Shown: one piece after another, positions 1-11,493 of the stretch
Layout of the letters: each line of letters starts with the position of its first letter
Numbering within the stretch: the stretch's first letter is position 1
NCBI GenBank assembly: GCA_023525975.1
Contig: CM042032.1
Coordinates: 20,032,001-20,096,000, forward strand
DNA: 64,000 bases
DNA from: Smallanthus sonchifolius
Taxonomy: Eukaryota > Streptophyta > Magnoliopsida > Asterales > Asteraceae
Reading direction: 5' to 3'
Notes under the pieces: generated by a model
Databases searched by the model: none
What the model was told of the DNA's origin: nothing
The model's input: only the letters and a program-made list of their open reading frames with translations
Position numbers and translations under genes: made by a program

Positions 1-320
1 ATAATCAGTGTTCTAGGATAAGACATGGGATCATCAATAGCACCTCCCAATGCCAAAGCAACACGAATAGTTTCCAATGAAATAAATACCTCCGTATTAT
101 TTACTGTAGCACTAAGTACGTTAGGTTCAACATCTGTATCTTGATGGATGGTATCCCAGAATTGTTGAATATACGGTAAACTGATGTACGGATTAGTAGA
201 TAATGCCACATGCAATCGTGAACGATTTAGAAAATTGATAATTCCTTGAAAATTAACAGCTTCAGACATATTTGGATCCAATAACGCCACTTGATTATGT
301 TTGTACTCAACACGACACAT
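1..320 (-). CDS. Post-pol extra ORF of Copia-1, N-terminal part (runs off the window)
   Basis: An open frame runs from ATG 318-320 to the window edge (106 codons) with no stop. A second ATG at 267-269 begins with Met-Ser-Glu and is the likelier start, because the same residues stand at the equivalent place in Copia-2 (about 32364). The segment contains FLNRSRLHVALSTN followed by a YIxxFW motif, matching FLCRSKIQFALTTN and a later FW in Copia-2. SIRE-type elements often carry an 'env-like' ORF here, but I see no signal peptide, fusion peptide or membrane segment in this part, so an envelope function is not supported. Function unknown. Confidence 0.6.
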   Translation of the reverse strand, partial: MCRVEYKHNQVALLDPNMSEAVNFQGIINFLNRSRLHVALSTNPYISLPYIQQFWDTIHQDTDVEPNVLSATVNNTEVFISLETIRVALALGGAIDDPMSYPRTLI

Positions 321-1740
321 TCTTGTGAACTTCCATCCGTACCATGTATCCGATCCAATCCCGAATCATTTAAATTAAAAATAAAATTTTCATGGAAGAT
401 AGAAACAAAATATTTTTGGATTTTATCTGTACAAACGGAATCACATATTTTTGGTTTTTATCTGAGCAAACTGAAACACATATTTTTGGATGAATATCAT
501 GAGCAAGAAGATCATATCAGTATATGAGCAATTCATCACACAGTTTATTATCAACTGTGGGTAACCTATGATATGAAACAATAAAACTCATACTTATGTA
601 ACTCAATACTTTTTCAATTTTATGTAACTTTTGCAATCAATTTGAATAATACTTGAAATGATACACGATAAATTTCAATGTAAATAAGATCAGGTTATGA
701 AATGCTCAATTTTTCATTCCGAATTTGCAATACAAAGCATGAATTTATAAATTGTCAATATTATATAATTTGAAACTATAAGCATTTTTCTTCCAAATTC
801 ATGTGAGTTAGTACCATTTAGATGAAAACATCGTGTACCCCACATATATGCCAACAGAAATTTAAATTTGCACTATCTTCAAGACATACACAGTTTATTA
901 CAAGATTAGATCAATCTCCAAGATGAAATTATCTCTATTAGCATAAATATAAAATAACAGATCCCAAAGGATATAAGAATCATGATGATTCAGAATCAAA
1001 AGATTCTAATGAATTGTCTATTATTGAGAATCAATAGATTCAGGTAGCAGGATTCAACTATTATCTAGATAAATATCAATGAAATCAGAATAGATGATGT
1101 ATCTAACTGATTCAAGGGTGAATATATGTTCTAACAGATGTTGTCAGAAACATATCTTAGTTCATCAACATATTGCATGTTTTTCGGGGCATGGGTAGTG
1201 AAGTGAACTGAAAGAGATTATGCTAAAGACATAATTCGATATTGGTCTCATGAAATTCTTAAAACCATATATTCTATATCTGATAATGATCTTTTACACA
1301 CACCCAGACATATAATGGATTCAAATCACAGATGTAATCATGTCATATTTAGTTTTCACACTACTATTGGTTCAAAAACGCTTCTAGTCTATTGACAATT
1401 CAAGTTTCAAACTCATATTCAAATTAAAACATATTATCAAGATTAGAGCATTCAAAACACTATCATTTCTCATTTATGCAGACTTTGAAATTCAGATCAA
1501 ATCAAATTATTTAAACTTTCATATATCAAATGTCTACTAAGGTCATGTGTAATGAACTATTCATTGATGTACTATCATTTCTTCTATAACTTCTAATGAT
1601 ATCAATTTTATATTTTTCATTTTGTTTTGAATTTTTATAAATAACAATTTTTGACTGAAATTTAAAATGCAGAAATATAATAAAGCAATAAAAGAAATTT
1701 AAAACAAAAACTCCCATGAAAATTTGTTTTTGAAAAACTT
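321..1740. other. Spacer between the post-pol ORF and pol of Copia-1
   Basis: About 1.4 kb of AT-rich sequence between RNase H and the extra ORF, inside Copia-1 on the minus strand. Short frames occur on both strands, but none shows a domain or compositional bias. I see no LTR boundary here, which supports the view that the ORF at 1-320 and pol belong to one element. Confidence 0.6.
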
Positions 1741-3481
1741 TTATTCGGGATTGATCATACCTATCATTTTGATTAGAAATTCAAACCTGGTACGATCAAA
1801 TGCCTTGGTAAAAAGATCAGAAAAATTATCATCTGTATGTACCTTTACTAGCTCAATCAACTTCTTATCTGCACAATCACGAATAAAATGATATCTAATT
1901 TCAATGTGCTTTGTTTTACTTAACAGGATTATTTGTGATAGACATTGTAGCATTATTATCAATAAACATGGGGGTTCCTGTAAAATTTGAACCGTAGTCT
2001 CTTAATTGATGTTAGATCCACAAGATCTGTGAACAACAACTTGCAGCAGCAATGTATTCTGCTTCACATGTTGAAATGGAGACCGTAGTTTGCTTTTTGC
2101 ATTGCCATGAAACTAGACGATTACCCAAGAACTGGCAACCACCTGTAGTAGATTTCCTGTCTAAACAACAACCACCAAAATCAGAATCAGTGTATTCATT
2201 TAAATCAAAGTTAGAACCATGTGGAAACCATAGTCCCAATCTTTGTTTTCCTTTCAGATAACGAAAGATTCTCTCTACTGCAATCAAATGACACTCTTTT
2301 GGTTTTGCTTGGAACCTGGAACAAATACACACAGCGAACATTATGTCTGGCCTTGAAGCGGTTAAGTACATGAGAGATCCAATCATTGCACGGTAGAGTC
2401 GGCAATCAACTTCTTTTCCATCCGGGTCAGAATTCAATTTATGATTGACCGGAATCGGAGTATCATATGGGGTATAGTCCTCCATCTTGAACCGGCTCAA
2501 GATGTCCTTTACATACTTGGACTGATGAATAAAGAAACCATCTTCCTTCTGATTAACTTGAAGACCTAGGAAAAATGATAACTCTCCCATAGCTGACATC
2601 TCAAACTTCGATTTCATAATACTCTCAAACTCTTTGCACAAACCTTCATTTGTTGAGCCAAAAATAATATCGTCTACATATATCTGTACAAGTAGATATT
2701 CTCCCCCTGTTTTCTTAATGAATAAAGTCGAGTCAATATGTCCACGAACAAAATCATTTTCCATAAGATGTGTAGACAACGTTTCATACCACGCTCGAGG
2801 AGCTTGATGAAGACCATATAGAGCTTTATCAAGCTTGAAAACTTTAGACGGATTAATTGGATCTTAAAACCGCGGCGGCTGACACACATAAACTTCCCCC
2901 TTGACCGTACCATATAAGAAAGCACTTTTTACATCTAGTTGAAACACCTTAAACCCTTTGTATGAAGCAAAAGCAAGAAACAACCGTATAGCTTCAAGCC
3001 TAGCAACAGTAGCATAAACCTCGGTGTAATCATTTCCCTCTTGTTGATTGAAACCTTGTACAACTAATCTTGCCTTATTTCGCACTACAACACATCGATC
3101 GTCTTTCTTGCATTTAAACACCCACTTCGTACCAATTGGATACACACCCTTTGGAAGATCTACAAGATTCCAAACTTTGAGTTTGTCAAACTGAGCAAGT
3201 TCTTCCTGCATGGCTTCTATCCAATTGTTATCACTTAACGTCATTTCTACATTCTTTGGTTCAACCTGAGAAATAAAACAGGAATGTGAGCATATATCAA
3301 AAACACTAGCATATTTAAAACCTGTATACAAGCAAGTGTTGTCAAGAATAGAACGCGTTTGCACTCCATCACGCAAATCCCCAATGATATTTGAAATCGG
3401 ATGAGCTTTGAGTTCCTTGATTGATGCAACCTCAGGAACTGGCAACACATCAACTTGAGTTATATCAGATTGATAAGACAT
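1741..3481 (-). pseudogene. Copia-1 reverse transcriptase and RNase H, disrupted
   Basis: This is the Copia RT domain. It begins with a WIEAMQEEL motif near 3220, continues through KARLVVQGF and LDVKSAFLYG, and carries the catalytic YVDD box (YVDDIIFGS, about 2690-2665). RNase H follows with YTDSDFGG and CEAEYIAAASCC. The frame from 3481 to 2012 is continuous except for one stop near 2864. A frame change follows before the conserved C-terminal part (KTKHIEIRYHFIRD, VHTDD, DLFTKAF), which ends at 1741. In an active element these domains copy the RNA and remove the RNA strand of the hybrid inside virus-like particles. Confidence 0.85.
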
Positions 3482-3572
3482 ATCTTGATTAACTGGTATC
3501 CCCGGGTCCAGATTTGCAGGAATCTTCCCCCGATCCTACTACAAATTAGAAGGTTCATCAACTATTAACGGA

Positions 3573-4912
3573 TCAGCAGAAGAATCTTGAAAAATAACAT
3601 TTTTCATCTTCACTATCAGACTCATGAGTTCCTGAACAAGAAGCAGCATTAGGATCTGTAGTAGATGTAGAAGGAACAGACGATTGTGGAACCGCAGTCG
3701 GTAGAAAACCACTATTCTGTGCATCTTGACATGAGTCATATAAAACAGCAGCCTCCGCAAGAGAAATATCAGAAGGTAAATGAAAAGACTTGAATAAATT
3801 CTCATAATCAAAAGCCCAGTCTGGTCCAATCGCCATTTGAGGAAAAGACCGATTAGAACAGTCAATATGAAACCATTCTTCAACCTGGCGAGTCTCTTTG
3901 TTATAAACCCTCTTGGTAGTAGAATTAGCAACATACCCCAGAAAGATCCCTTCAATAGCTTTAGCACTGAACTTGGTTGGGACATCTCGAACTTTCAAAA
4001 GGGTGCATAGATTACCAAAAGGTAGTAAATATTCTAGATTCGGCTTACGATTATTAAGCAACTCATAGCATGTCTTGTTGTGTCCCTTAATGGTCAAGAC
4101 TCGGTTCTAAATGTGACACGCAGTATTCACAGCCTCAGCCCAAAAAGTTACTGGAAGCTTAGAATCAGCAAGCATCGTACGTGCCGTTTCAACTAAAGTC
4201 CTGTTCTTTCGTTCAGCAACTCCATTTTGTTGAGGTACATATGGCGCACTGAATTCATGATGAATTCCCTTTTGAAGACAGAATAAACCCATCTTGCTAT
4301 TTTTAAATTCACTGCCATTGTCACTCCTAATTCTTCTAACTTTCTGTTTGAACAAATTCTCTAAACCCAGGATTAAGAATTGTACCAACTCTGTGGTTTC
4401 TGCTTTAGAAGCAAGGAACTTAACCCATGAAAATCTAGAGAAATCATCTGTTACTACCAGACAGTAAGATTTACCGCCAATGCTCCTGATACTTATCGGT
4501 CCAAACAAATCCATATGCAATAGCTCCAACAGAGTTCAATAGAATTCTTTGTCTTAGATTTGTGAGACTTCTTGTGTTGTTTCCCCTTCTTGCAAGGAAT
4601 ACAGTCATCAGGAACTGAAAATTTCATTTTCAGAACACCAAAAACCAGTTCATTCTTCACGAGATAATTCATTTTCAGATAATTGATGTGAGCAAGTTTC
4701 CTGTGCCACAAAATAGAATCCGACTCAGACGCCTTGGAGAGTAGACCTGTAGGAATTGAATACGTAGTAGTAGCAACACTCATGTATAGTACATATGTGT
4801 CATTTCTCCTCGGAGCCTTCATTAGAATCCATTCGTCAGGAATCACAAAGCCCGGTTTCAAGATATAATACTCAGAATCATTGAAATGAAATGAAAATTT
4901 CTTGTCACACAC
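3573..4912 (-). pseudogene. Copia-1 integrase (GAG-pre-integrase plus core), disrupted
   Basis: The zinc-binding pre-integrase part carries ILWHRKLAHIN and CIPCKKGKQHKKSH. A frameshift near 4530 leads to the catalytic core, with HMDLFGP (first Asp), IRSDNGSEF (second Asp) and QQNGVAERKNRTL (Glu). A TAG stop at 4107-4109 interrupts the frame, and the C-terminal part (FGNLCTLLK, GIFLGYV) continues in the same frame to 3573. A further frame change separates it from RT. The three catalytic residues are still present, but the protein cannot be made whole from this copy. Confidence 0.85.
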
Positions 4913-5170
4913 TTGAGATACACTTAAAAGGTTATGTTAAAGTTGCTCCACATAGTTCACTTTCTCAAATTTGACTTTTTCATTCTTTAAAGTACCCTGA
5001 CCAGTTATGTACCCGCCTTTATTTCCAGCAAAAGCGACATAACCACCATCAATATTAATCACATCCTCCAACAAACGAATATTCCCTATCATATGTCGAG
5101 AACAACCACTATCCACATACCACGTATTGTTGATAGTCCTCCTTGATTGTCCCTACATAAACAAAGAAAA
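4913..5170 (-). pseudogene. Copia-1 aspartic protease region, disrupted
   Basis: Too broken to show as a long frame. Translating the minus strand gives the Copia protease signature WYVDSGCSRHM just below 5130, with the active-site Asp in DSG, then a Gly-rich segment with ITGQGT and finally LLSVSQVCD, the usual junction with pre-integrase. A TAA stop at 4937-4939 breaks the frame before that junction. The family cuts the gag-pol polyprotein. Confidence 0.75.
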
Positions 5171-6835
5171 TCAGTTAGAAATTGGAACCCAAGCCATTGT
5201 GGTCTTGGGTCGTCCACATGGATCAAAATAAACAACTTCAAGCAATTCACAATCAACATTGTCATCAACCTTTGGAACATAAGATTTACAATTAGACCTT
5301 CTCAAAGAAGACATAGTATGATTAATTGGAAAAACATTATTAGAATTATGATTATCAGATTCAGGTATTTCCAAAAATTTCTTTAGTTTTCTGTTACGTC
5401 TTCTTCGTTGTGGTATAGAAAGTTTGACCTCTGGTTGAGACTCTTCTGGAATTCCAACATGTGGAATCTCAAACTTCTTTTGAAAAACAATGGGTTTAAA
5501 AATACGCTTATCATGATGCTTAAATCCCGAAGATTTAGCAAATGATTGACAAGGCATATACTTTTCAACACTAGACGAAGGCTTTTCCCCATTTTGTCTT
5601 TTTAGAATCATCACCACTTGTTTTTGTGACGGATCACTCTTTAATTTGCCTTGATTTTTATAAGGACAGTGAATCAGAATACGACCAGCCTCATTACAAT
5701 GAAAACAAACTTTTTTCTTGAATTTGACGACCCGTCTGATGAACAAGCATCAGAAGATTTTTCAGAACAGTTGACTGGCTTCTTTGGAACAAAAACTTGT
5801 TTAGTCACCGTTGATGAATTCTTCTTCTGATAACCAGCAACAACAAAACCACTTGATTGTAACATTTTGGAAAGTTTAGGTTGATCAACTTTCATCTCAT
5901 CCGGTTCTATTAAAATGCATCTATCACGGGTAACATTTTTCACTACCTTTGGTTCATCAATTTGCACTTCCTTTGGAATGCCTTCAACCTTTTTATCATC
6001 AAAAACTTCATCCTCAGAATCACAATCATAGATCATATCTTCACCAGTTACTGGATTTACTTTCAACACTGTCTTTGGATCAATTTCCTTTTCATGAATA
6101 ATTTCTGGTTCAGCCACATAATTTGTATTGAATGGAAGAGGAACAAATCCAATTCCAGCAACCCTCTTAGTAGGATCAGCATTAGTATTAAAGTAATCCA
6201 ATACTACAGGTGAATTTTCAAAATTTTCCAGCTTTCTATGTAATTTGATCACTTCAGATTCTTTATCAGAAACTTCTTTGTTCTTCTGAGCGACAATTTC
6301 ATTTCGCTTCTCAATCTCAGCATAAGCCATATCCAGATGATATGCTTGTTCCTTATATTTCAATCCCAAAGAGTTCAAATCTCTTTTCAAAGACTCAATT
6401 CTATCTATACACAATTTATCATTATCTTTCAATTTTTGATTAACTGAATGCATCGATTTCATATCACAAATTAAATTTGTGTTATCATCTATTACTTTTT
6501 GCATTTTATCTTTTATACTGATGCAGTTAGAACAATAAATGTGATAAACAGAATCTTTTACCTTTGAAGGATCTGACATATCTGCCATGAAGTTTTTTGT
6601 AATCGGAATATTTTCAGAATAAGCACCATCAGAAGAATTTTGAGTTAAAACAATATCATCTTCAGATACACTAGATGCAATATCAGTCTCACCATTTTGT
6701 ACTTGATCACGATCTTCATCAGCACTTGGTAAACTCTCACCATCACTTGAGCTATCATCATCAGTTGACTCTTCAGATTTTACAGAATGAATTTCAGCTA
6801 CAAAAGCCTGACTTACCGAACCAACAAATCTTCAA
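5171..6835 (-). pseudogene. Copia-1 coiled-coil spacer with second zinc knuckle, between gag and protease
   Basis: The frame from about 6835 to 5674 starts with an acidic Ser/Asp-rich stretch. It continues as a long Lys/Glu/Leu-rich segment with heptad character (from about 6540 to 6230) and then LENFENSPVVLDYF. A frame change near 5700 leads to a cysteine cluster, CFHCNEAGRILIHC, resembling a degenerate zinc knuckle, followed by PYKNQGK and a basic tail ending at 5171. Spacers of this kind are typical between gag and PR in SIRE-like elements. The role is unclear; assembly or nucleic-acid binding is an inference. Confidence 0.7.
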
Positions 6836-6845
6836 GATGAATACC

Positions 6846-8135
6846 CTAGTCATAATTGTCATCATTCTGAGCAACCAAAGCAGATGATGCAGATGCATGA
6901 TTAGAATTTCTAGAACTAGAGGAGCCATGTGACTGATTACGATTGTTCTTAAAGTTATTAGGCTTCTTCTGAGAGTCAAATTCAACTTTTGGTTTCACAC
7001 ATTCTTTGGCAAAATGACCATACTCCTGACAATTATAGCAACAAACTTTGGTTTTATCAAATCCCATACGTGAACGACTGTTAGACCCAATATACTTTAT
7101 TCCAGTCTTCTTCAAAAAATCCTTTGCTTGTCGCATCAGCATAGCCATGTTCCATTGAATGTTCATCTCTTCTAGATCAACATGATCAATCTGTCTGAAA
7201 TCCTCCACAATAACATCTGGATCATGAATCTTTCCTCCAATAAAATTTTCATAAGAAGCCATAAAGGAAGAAAACATTGCTAAATAATCATCAGCAACTC
7301 TTTGATTCATATTATGTGTTCCAGATGATGAAAACGTTGTATTTGCAGAGAAACCTGAATGACTTGGAACTCCAGAACAATGATCATGAGAAACATCTTG
7401 AGTATCACCAGAAAAGAACGCAACCCCTGCACCTGTTTTGCTAGAAGACTTAGCAAAATACATTGATGGATCTTGAAAATGCTCCATATTGGTTTCCTTC
7501 TTCTTCATATTCAAATCATGTGATTGAATCTTGCCAAGAACCTCTTCAAGAGAGATAGTTTTATACTTGACATTCTCTTCTGTCCCATAAACCATTAAAG
7601 CACTTGACAACTCACTCAGCAAATGATAGAATCTCGTTGCAAGATCATCTAAAGATTCATTTAGAAAGTGCTTGAATACTAAGAACTGCTTCTTCAGTAA
7701 TTCTTTTCGGCTTTTCCTAACAGCCAAACTACCTTCACACTGCTTTTGCAACGCTTCCCACAATTGTTGAGAAGTCCTGAATTGTTTAAAGCTGTGATAA
7801 ATTTCTTTAGGAAGAGACATTGAGATACTAGCCATTGCCTTCTTTTCTTTATCAAACAATAATTTTTCTTCTGTGGTTAACGCAAATACTAATTTAGGAA
7901 CATCATCCTTTCCCATCCAAGTATATGTCGGATGCGTATAACCTTGCAAGATTGGAATCCATAAACTTGTATCAGTAAAAGATACGAACTGATCAAACTG
8001 ATCTTTCCAGTTAGAATAATCTGCAAGACTTAACAATTTGGGCGGTTTCTGAGATATACCAATCTCGTTGTCATAATTTAATGTATTAGTCACTTGCACC
8101 ATATTTTTCATTTTCATAAGTTCGCTTCTAGCCAA
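6846..8135 (-). CDS. Copia-1 Gag (capsid/nucleocapsid)
   Basis: 429 codons starting at ATG 8135 and ending at TAG 6846, apparently one Trp codon turned to stop at the junction with the spacer; a frame change follows shortly after. The N-terminal part has the UBN2-type gag pattern (KPPKLLSLADYSNWKDQFD, later LWEALQKQCEG and LSSALMVYG). The C-terminal part has a CCHC zinc knuckle, CYNCQEYGHFAKEC, then a Ser/Asn-rich tail. Gag forms the particle and packages element RNA. The Copia-5 gag fragment at 42110 shares its N-terminus (LNYDNEIG, QKPPKLL), so the two are related. Confidence 0.9.
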   Translation of the reverse strand: MARSELMKMKNMVQVTNTLNYDNEIGISQKPPKLLSLADYSNWKDQFDQFVSFTDTSLWIPILQGYTHPTYTWMGKDDVPKLVFALTTEEKLLFDKEKKAMASISMSLPKEIYHSFKQFRTSQQLWEALQKQCEGSLAVRKSRKELLKKQFLVFKHFLNESLDDLATRFYHLLSELSSALMVYGTEENVKYKTISLEEVLGKIQSHDLNMKKKETNMEHFQDPSMYFAKSSSKTGAGVAFFSGDTQDVSHDHCSGVPSHSGFSANTTFSSSGTHNMNQRVADDYLAMFSSFMASYENFIGGKIHDPDVIVEDFRQIDHVDLEEMNIQWNMAMLMRQAKDFLKKTGIKYIGSNSRSRMGFDKTKVCCYNCQEYGHFAKECVKPKVEFDSQKKPNNFKNNRNQSHGSSSSRNSNHASASSALVAQNDDNYD

Positions 8136-8606
8136 ACAAGCGAATTTGATATCAAGCGAACTTGATAAGTTCGCTTACCCAAGAAATTTCAGTATGTTCG
8201 CCTGCTGATTAAGTTCGCCTATTAAGTTCGCTTAAACTGAGAGAAGCGAACTTAATAAGTTCGCCTGCAACAACTTTCAGCAAGTTCGCTTACTGTAGCT
8301 GAAACAAACACAGCAAGAACTTTGACCCAAACACGAACAAATATCACCAAAAATCATCATTTCTCATAGATTAGAACGAATTGGAAGAAATTGGACCCTA
8401 GGATTTAGTATTTTATGAATTAGAACACTTCTATCGGATCAATTTCACCAAAATCCACCTTAAATTCATGAATTCAGCAGTAAAATCAGCTTCAAGAACT
8501 TGAAAACTCCATGGATAAAAAAACTTCAAAAATGATCAATTTCTTGTCAAATTGTACACAAAAACGTCTCTAATCACGAAGAATCAAACACAAATCATGA
8601 GACAAA
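8136..8606 (-). promoter_or_regulatory. Copia-1 untranslated leader with repeated AAGTTCGC words
   Basis: This lies between PBS and gag. From about 8140 to 8290 it contains at least eight copies, in both orientations, of AAGTTCGC / GCGAACTT or one-base variants, several as inverted pairs only a few bases apart (for example GCGAACTTGATAAGTTCGC). The same word recurs in the LTR. The rest is AT-rich with no frame of interest. Packaging or dimerisation of genomic RNA is a possible role (inference). Confidence 0.6.
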
Positions 8607-8618
8607 GCTCTGATACCA
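8607..8618 (-). other. Copia-1 primer-binding site
   Basis: On the minus strand this reads TGGTATCAGAGC two bases after the LTR end, matching the 3' end of plant initiator tRNA-Met, the usual primer for plant Copia elements. Confidence 0.85.
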
Positions 8619-8620
8619 CT

Positions 8621-9061
8621 TGTAGGTCCACATGACTCATCTCAGATCGATCTCATGACAAGACGTCTCGATAACACGGAGTGCGGAATCCTTCGTGTTA
8701 ACGTATGTATATCAATTGACAATAGAAACAACATGTAAATAAACTTTCACTTTTATATCACCAAATAGAGTTTACAGAATACTTGTTCATTCAATCTCTC
8801 GTTCGTCCTATACATTTTGAATCTGTAAACTCCTTTTTATAAACACCAGTACTGCAATAGGCGAACTTAACAAGTTCGCTTCAAAGATGCTTAGGCGAAT
8901 TTAACAAGTTCGCCTCTATTAGACTAGGTGAACTTATCAAGTTCGCCTCTAGCAGAACTTGTACTAATACTTAGACAAAAACTAAACAATTACATAAAAA
9001 CATAAAGACAATAAGACCTAAACTATTACAAAGCTTTTGTCATACAATCTATGTCCTAACA
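8621..9061 (-). repeat. Copia-1 5' LTR
   Basis: 441 bp. On the minus strand it begins TGTTAGGACATAG and ends GGACCTACA, directly followed by the PBS. A TATA-like box (TTATAAAAAG) lies at 8842-8833. Three inverted pairs of the AAGTTCGC word (type GGCGAACTTAACAAGTTCGC) lie at about 8858-8950. The 3' LTR partner is not in the window. Confidence 0.85.
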
Positions 9062-9144
9062 CTCTTAGGCTCTGGTGAAGGTACCGTGGGAACCTCGGGT
9101 TCCTGATCGACTAGGGATGTAAGTGACCTTGGTGAAGAAGACAT
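9062..9144 (-). pseudogene. Gypsy-E upstream ORF, first 27 codons
   Basis: ATG at 9142-9144 follows ACAGGAA, the same context as the Gypsy-A ORF at 22007. The fragment shares a later core (QE...VPTV...PEP) with that ORF. It is cut by the Copia-1 LTR at 9061. Confidence 0.65.
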
Positions 9145-9268
9145 TTCCTGTAGTGTGATGAGTAAGTGACATGTATGAGTGTAAGTGTTGTGTAACTAAT
9201 GCATGTGTGTGGTTATAGTCTAGTATGCAAATCCAAGTTCACTAGAACCAATGGCTCTGGTACCAATC

Positions 9269-10430
9269 TGTCACACCCTCAAAATCCACATACGAGGTTT
9301 TATCGTGAGGCGCGTGACACACCAGGATCTCAGTTATTAGTTAAACGGAACGACTCTATATGAATTTAAATAAAATACTAATGTTTCTCATAGTCACGAG
9401 ACAACAAAAGTTTAAGTATGAAAACGTTGCGGAAGCGTAAAAAAAATCCAAATGCAAGAATAGTCAAATGCGCAAAACACCAGGCCTAAATCAAAGTAAG
9501 TGATAGAAATAAATAAGTTTGAAATTGTTTGCGAAAACCATGCTCAGACCATGCATCCTAATCTTGTGTGTACCTTAGCGACCTTTAGAAAGACATGCTC
9601 AAAGTGTCAACACAATAGTTGGTGAGTTCATAGAGATGTAAGTAAATAAAAAGTTCGATGTTTGCTAGATAATGTAATTAATGTATACCGATAGATAGCT
9701 AGTCTATGTCATGCTACTACAAGTGTTCAAAACCGAAGCTGACTGTTTGTATGTTTGTTTGCCTTCCGCCATGTCTACCGAACAATGTCAAATTGCTAGG
9801 CTAATCTTACACCCGTTCGACCTCCAGTCAAGTTAGCGCGACTAACTCGGGTGGGGCTTGTCAAAACCCAGTAGTACTACTCAAAATCACCTCGCTGTGT
9901 TCCAATATTAACGGTTCGAGAATGTAAGGACTTGTTGGTATGCTTGCACTTTAGTAAGCAAGCGATAATACAATAATACAAAACCCAAAACGTTTGCGTG
10001 CATGCTTTCTCCCCCAAAAAAGGAAAGTAAGTAAAGATAGGGGCTATGAAACTCACCCGAGTGTGAATGCAAGAGAAAGCTAAGAGAAAACTGTAGAACC
10101 TCTAACTGCCACCTAAAACCATAGGTTTATAAGTGTGTGTTCATGCAAGTTGATATGAACCCTTAGTATCCAAACAATACTAATGTTTAAGTGTTTTGAA
10201 AAATTTACATGTTTAACTCAAGTTTGACCCGACGACCCGTTGGTGACACTTTGTATGAAATTATGTTTTCTTGGTAGAATACTACCATATTACACACAGA
10301 TGATCATGCTATAGCACTTAGCAACAAATCCTTTTTGTTATAGCAAGCAAGCACGGTTTCCAAAAATAGCAAGTTTCCAAAAATAGCAGGTTTCTATGAA
10401 TAACAGTTATGTTCGGGATTCATGTTTCAT
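9269..10430 (-). repeat. Gypsy-E LTR, incomplete
   Basis: The 3' part of an LTR in minus orientation, ending GAGGGTGTGACA (plus-strand start 9269 TGTCACACCCTC). Related Gypsy-A LTRs are about 2.55 kb, so roughly 1.4 kb is missing beyond 10430. Confidence 0.75.
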
Positions 10431-10693
10431 AGATAGTGTTAACGATTTGTCTTTATTGATTTGTCACATAAAAACATTTAAGACAATATTACCATCGTCA
10501 ATGGATTGCTTTGATTCTTACTTTAGAATCTTTCTTTCATATATCTCATATACGGTTGCAATCAATGCAAGCTTTGAAATTAATCTCTAAAGATACTCTT
10601 TCTTTCAATGATATGTTGTAATTTCTTTCAATACACATTTCTTTGTCGTAGGTACTTACTCCCACTGGCCTTTGCATCCATCATATTGAATCT
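10431..10693. other. Unassigned AT-rich segment left of Copia-2
   Basis: This segment lies between the end of Gypsy-E homology and Copia-2. It was continuous with 34873 onward before Copia-2 inserted (TSD AATCT at both ends). A 64-codon frame at 10396-10590 crosses into the Gypsy-E LTR and has no recognisable domain. I cannot assign this segment. Confidence 0.5.
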
Positions 10694-11479
10694 TGTAGAA
10701 CCAAAGACTGATGGCTACAAAATTCTCTAAGTACAAATGCTACTGATCTCAGAGTTTGCTGCTGACCAACAAACTGCTGCGGACAAGCTTAGCTGCTGCG
10801 AATACTTTTTCTCCTGCTGAAGAACAAATCTGCTGCGGATAGCCTTATCTGCTGAAGACCAAAGTTGCTGCAGATAAGCTTCTCAGCAGCATCAACACTT
10901 GATGCTGCTGACAGGCAAATCATCAGCAGCTCTGGATGGTTACATCTAGCTGCTGATCAACATCTTTGTTGCTGACAGCCTTGTGCCTTGAAGACAAATC
11001 GTTGCAGCTGACTATCTATACCAAGCGTCACTGACAACTTTCTGCAAAAGCAACTGACACACTCAAAGCAGAAGGAACCTCAATGGCACAACCAATGACG
11101 GACAACAATGCTCTTCTCCAAGCATGCAAGTAATGATGCATAAAGAAGACGCTTCAATAAAGTTAACTAGATATAGACAAAACGTGTAATAGTTAGCTAG
11201 ATACAACAGATCAACGGTCTGTGTTAGATCTGATCCTTAGAATCAAGGGGCTGTCTTGATTCTAAGTGAGTATAAATAATCTGTAAACACTTCATTGTAA
11301 GTGTGCTTTTTGTGCTTTCTGATTGAGTTTTTAATTGTAATCGTTTATCTGCAAAAGCTTAATACAACAGTGTTCCTAAAAGTATTCTTTCTGCTTGCTC
11401 GATTACATTTGTGTAGTTGTTATTGCTTCCGCCAATTTCAACTAAGAACAGAACCATCTTGTAATTTCTCGATCCTACA
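10694..11479 (+). repeat. Copia-2 5' LTR
   Basis: 786 bp, TG...CA ends. It holds many CAGCAGC / GCTGCTG words between about 10750 and 11010. A TATA box (TATAAATA) lies at 11271-11278, about 200 bp before the LTR end, which fits a transcription start in the LTR. Confidence 0.95.
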
Positions 11480-11481
11480 AG

Positions 11482-11493
11482 TGGTATCAGAGC
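11482..11493 (+). other. Copia-2 primer-binding site
   Basis: TGGTATCAGAGC two bases after the LTR end, complementary to the 3' end of initiator tRNA-Met. Confidence 0.9.

Larger units (their letters stand above)
1..9061 (-). mobile_element. Copia-1: SIRE-like Ty1/Copia retrotransposon, 3' end beyond the left edge
   Basis: Reading leftward on the minus strand the order is LTR (9061-8621), PBS, leader, gag, coiled-coil spacer, PR, IN, RT, RNase H, a 1.4-kb spacer and an extra ORF that runs off the window. IN before RT is diagnostic of Copia. An extra ORF after pol plus the coiled-coil spacer is typical of the SIRE lineage. The polyprotein has many stops and frameshifts, so this copy is not autonomous. 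It sits inside the first codons of the Gypsy-E upstream ORF. Bases 9062-9066 (CTCTT) would be one target-site copy; the other lies outside the window. Confidence 0.9.
9062..10430 (-). mobile_element. Gypsy-E: 5' fragment of a Tekay-type Gypsy element
   Basis: On the minus strand, LTR sequence from about 10430 down to 9269 is followed by a PBS (9255-9268, reading GATTGGTACCAGAG, one substitution from the usual form), a short leader and the first 27 codons of an upstream ORF. There Copia-1 interrupts it. The LTR matches the last 1.15 kb of the Gypsy-A LTR in reverse (CACACC, CAGGATCTCAG, the 'GTAGTACTAC' stretch, 'CCTGCTATTTTTGG'). Homology stops near 10430, so the LTR is truncated or interrupted there. 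Confidence 0.8.

Noticed and set aside
8607..8618. tRNA genes at the TGGTATCAGAG sites
   Set aside because: These are primer-binding sites complementary to the 3' end of initiator tRNA-Met.
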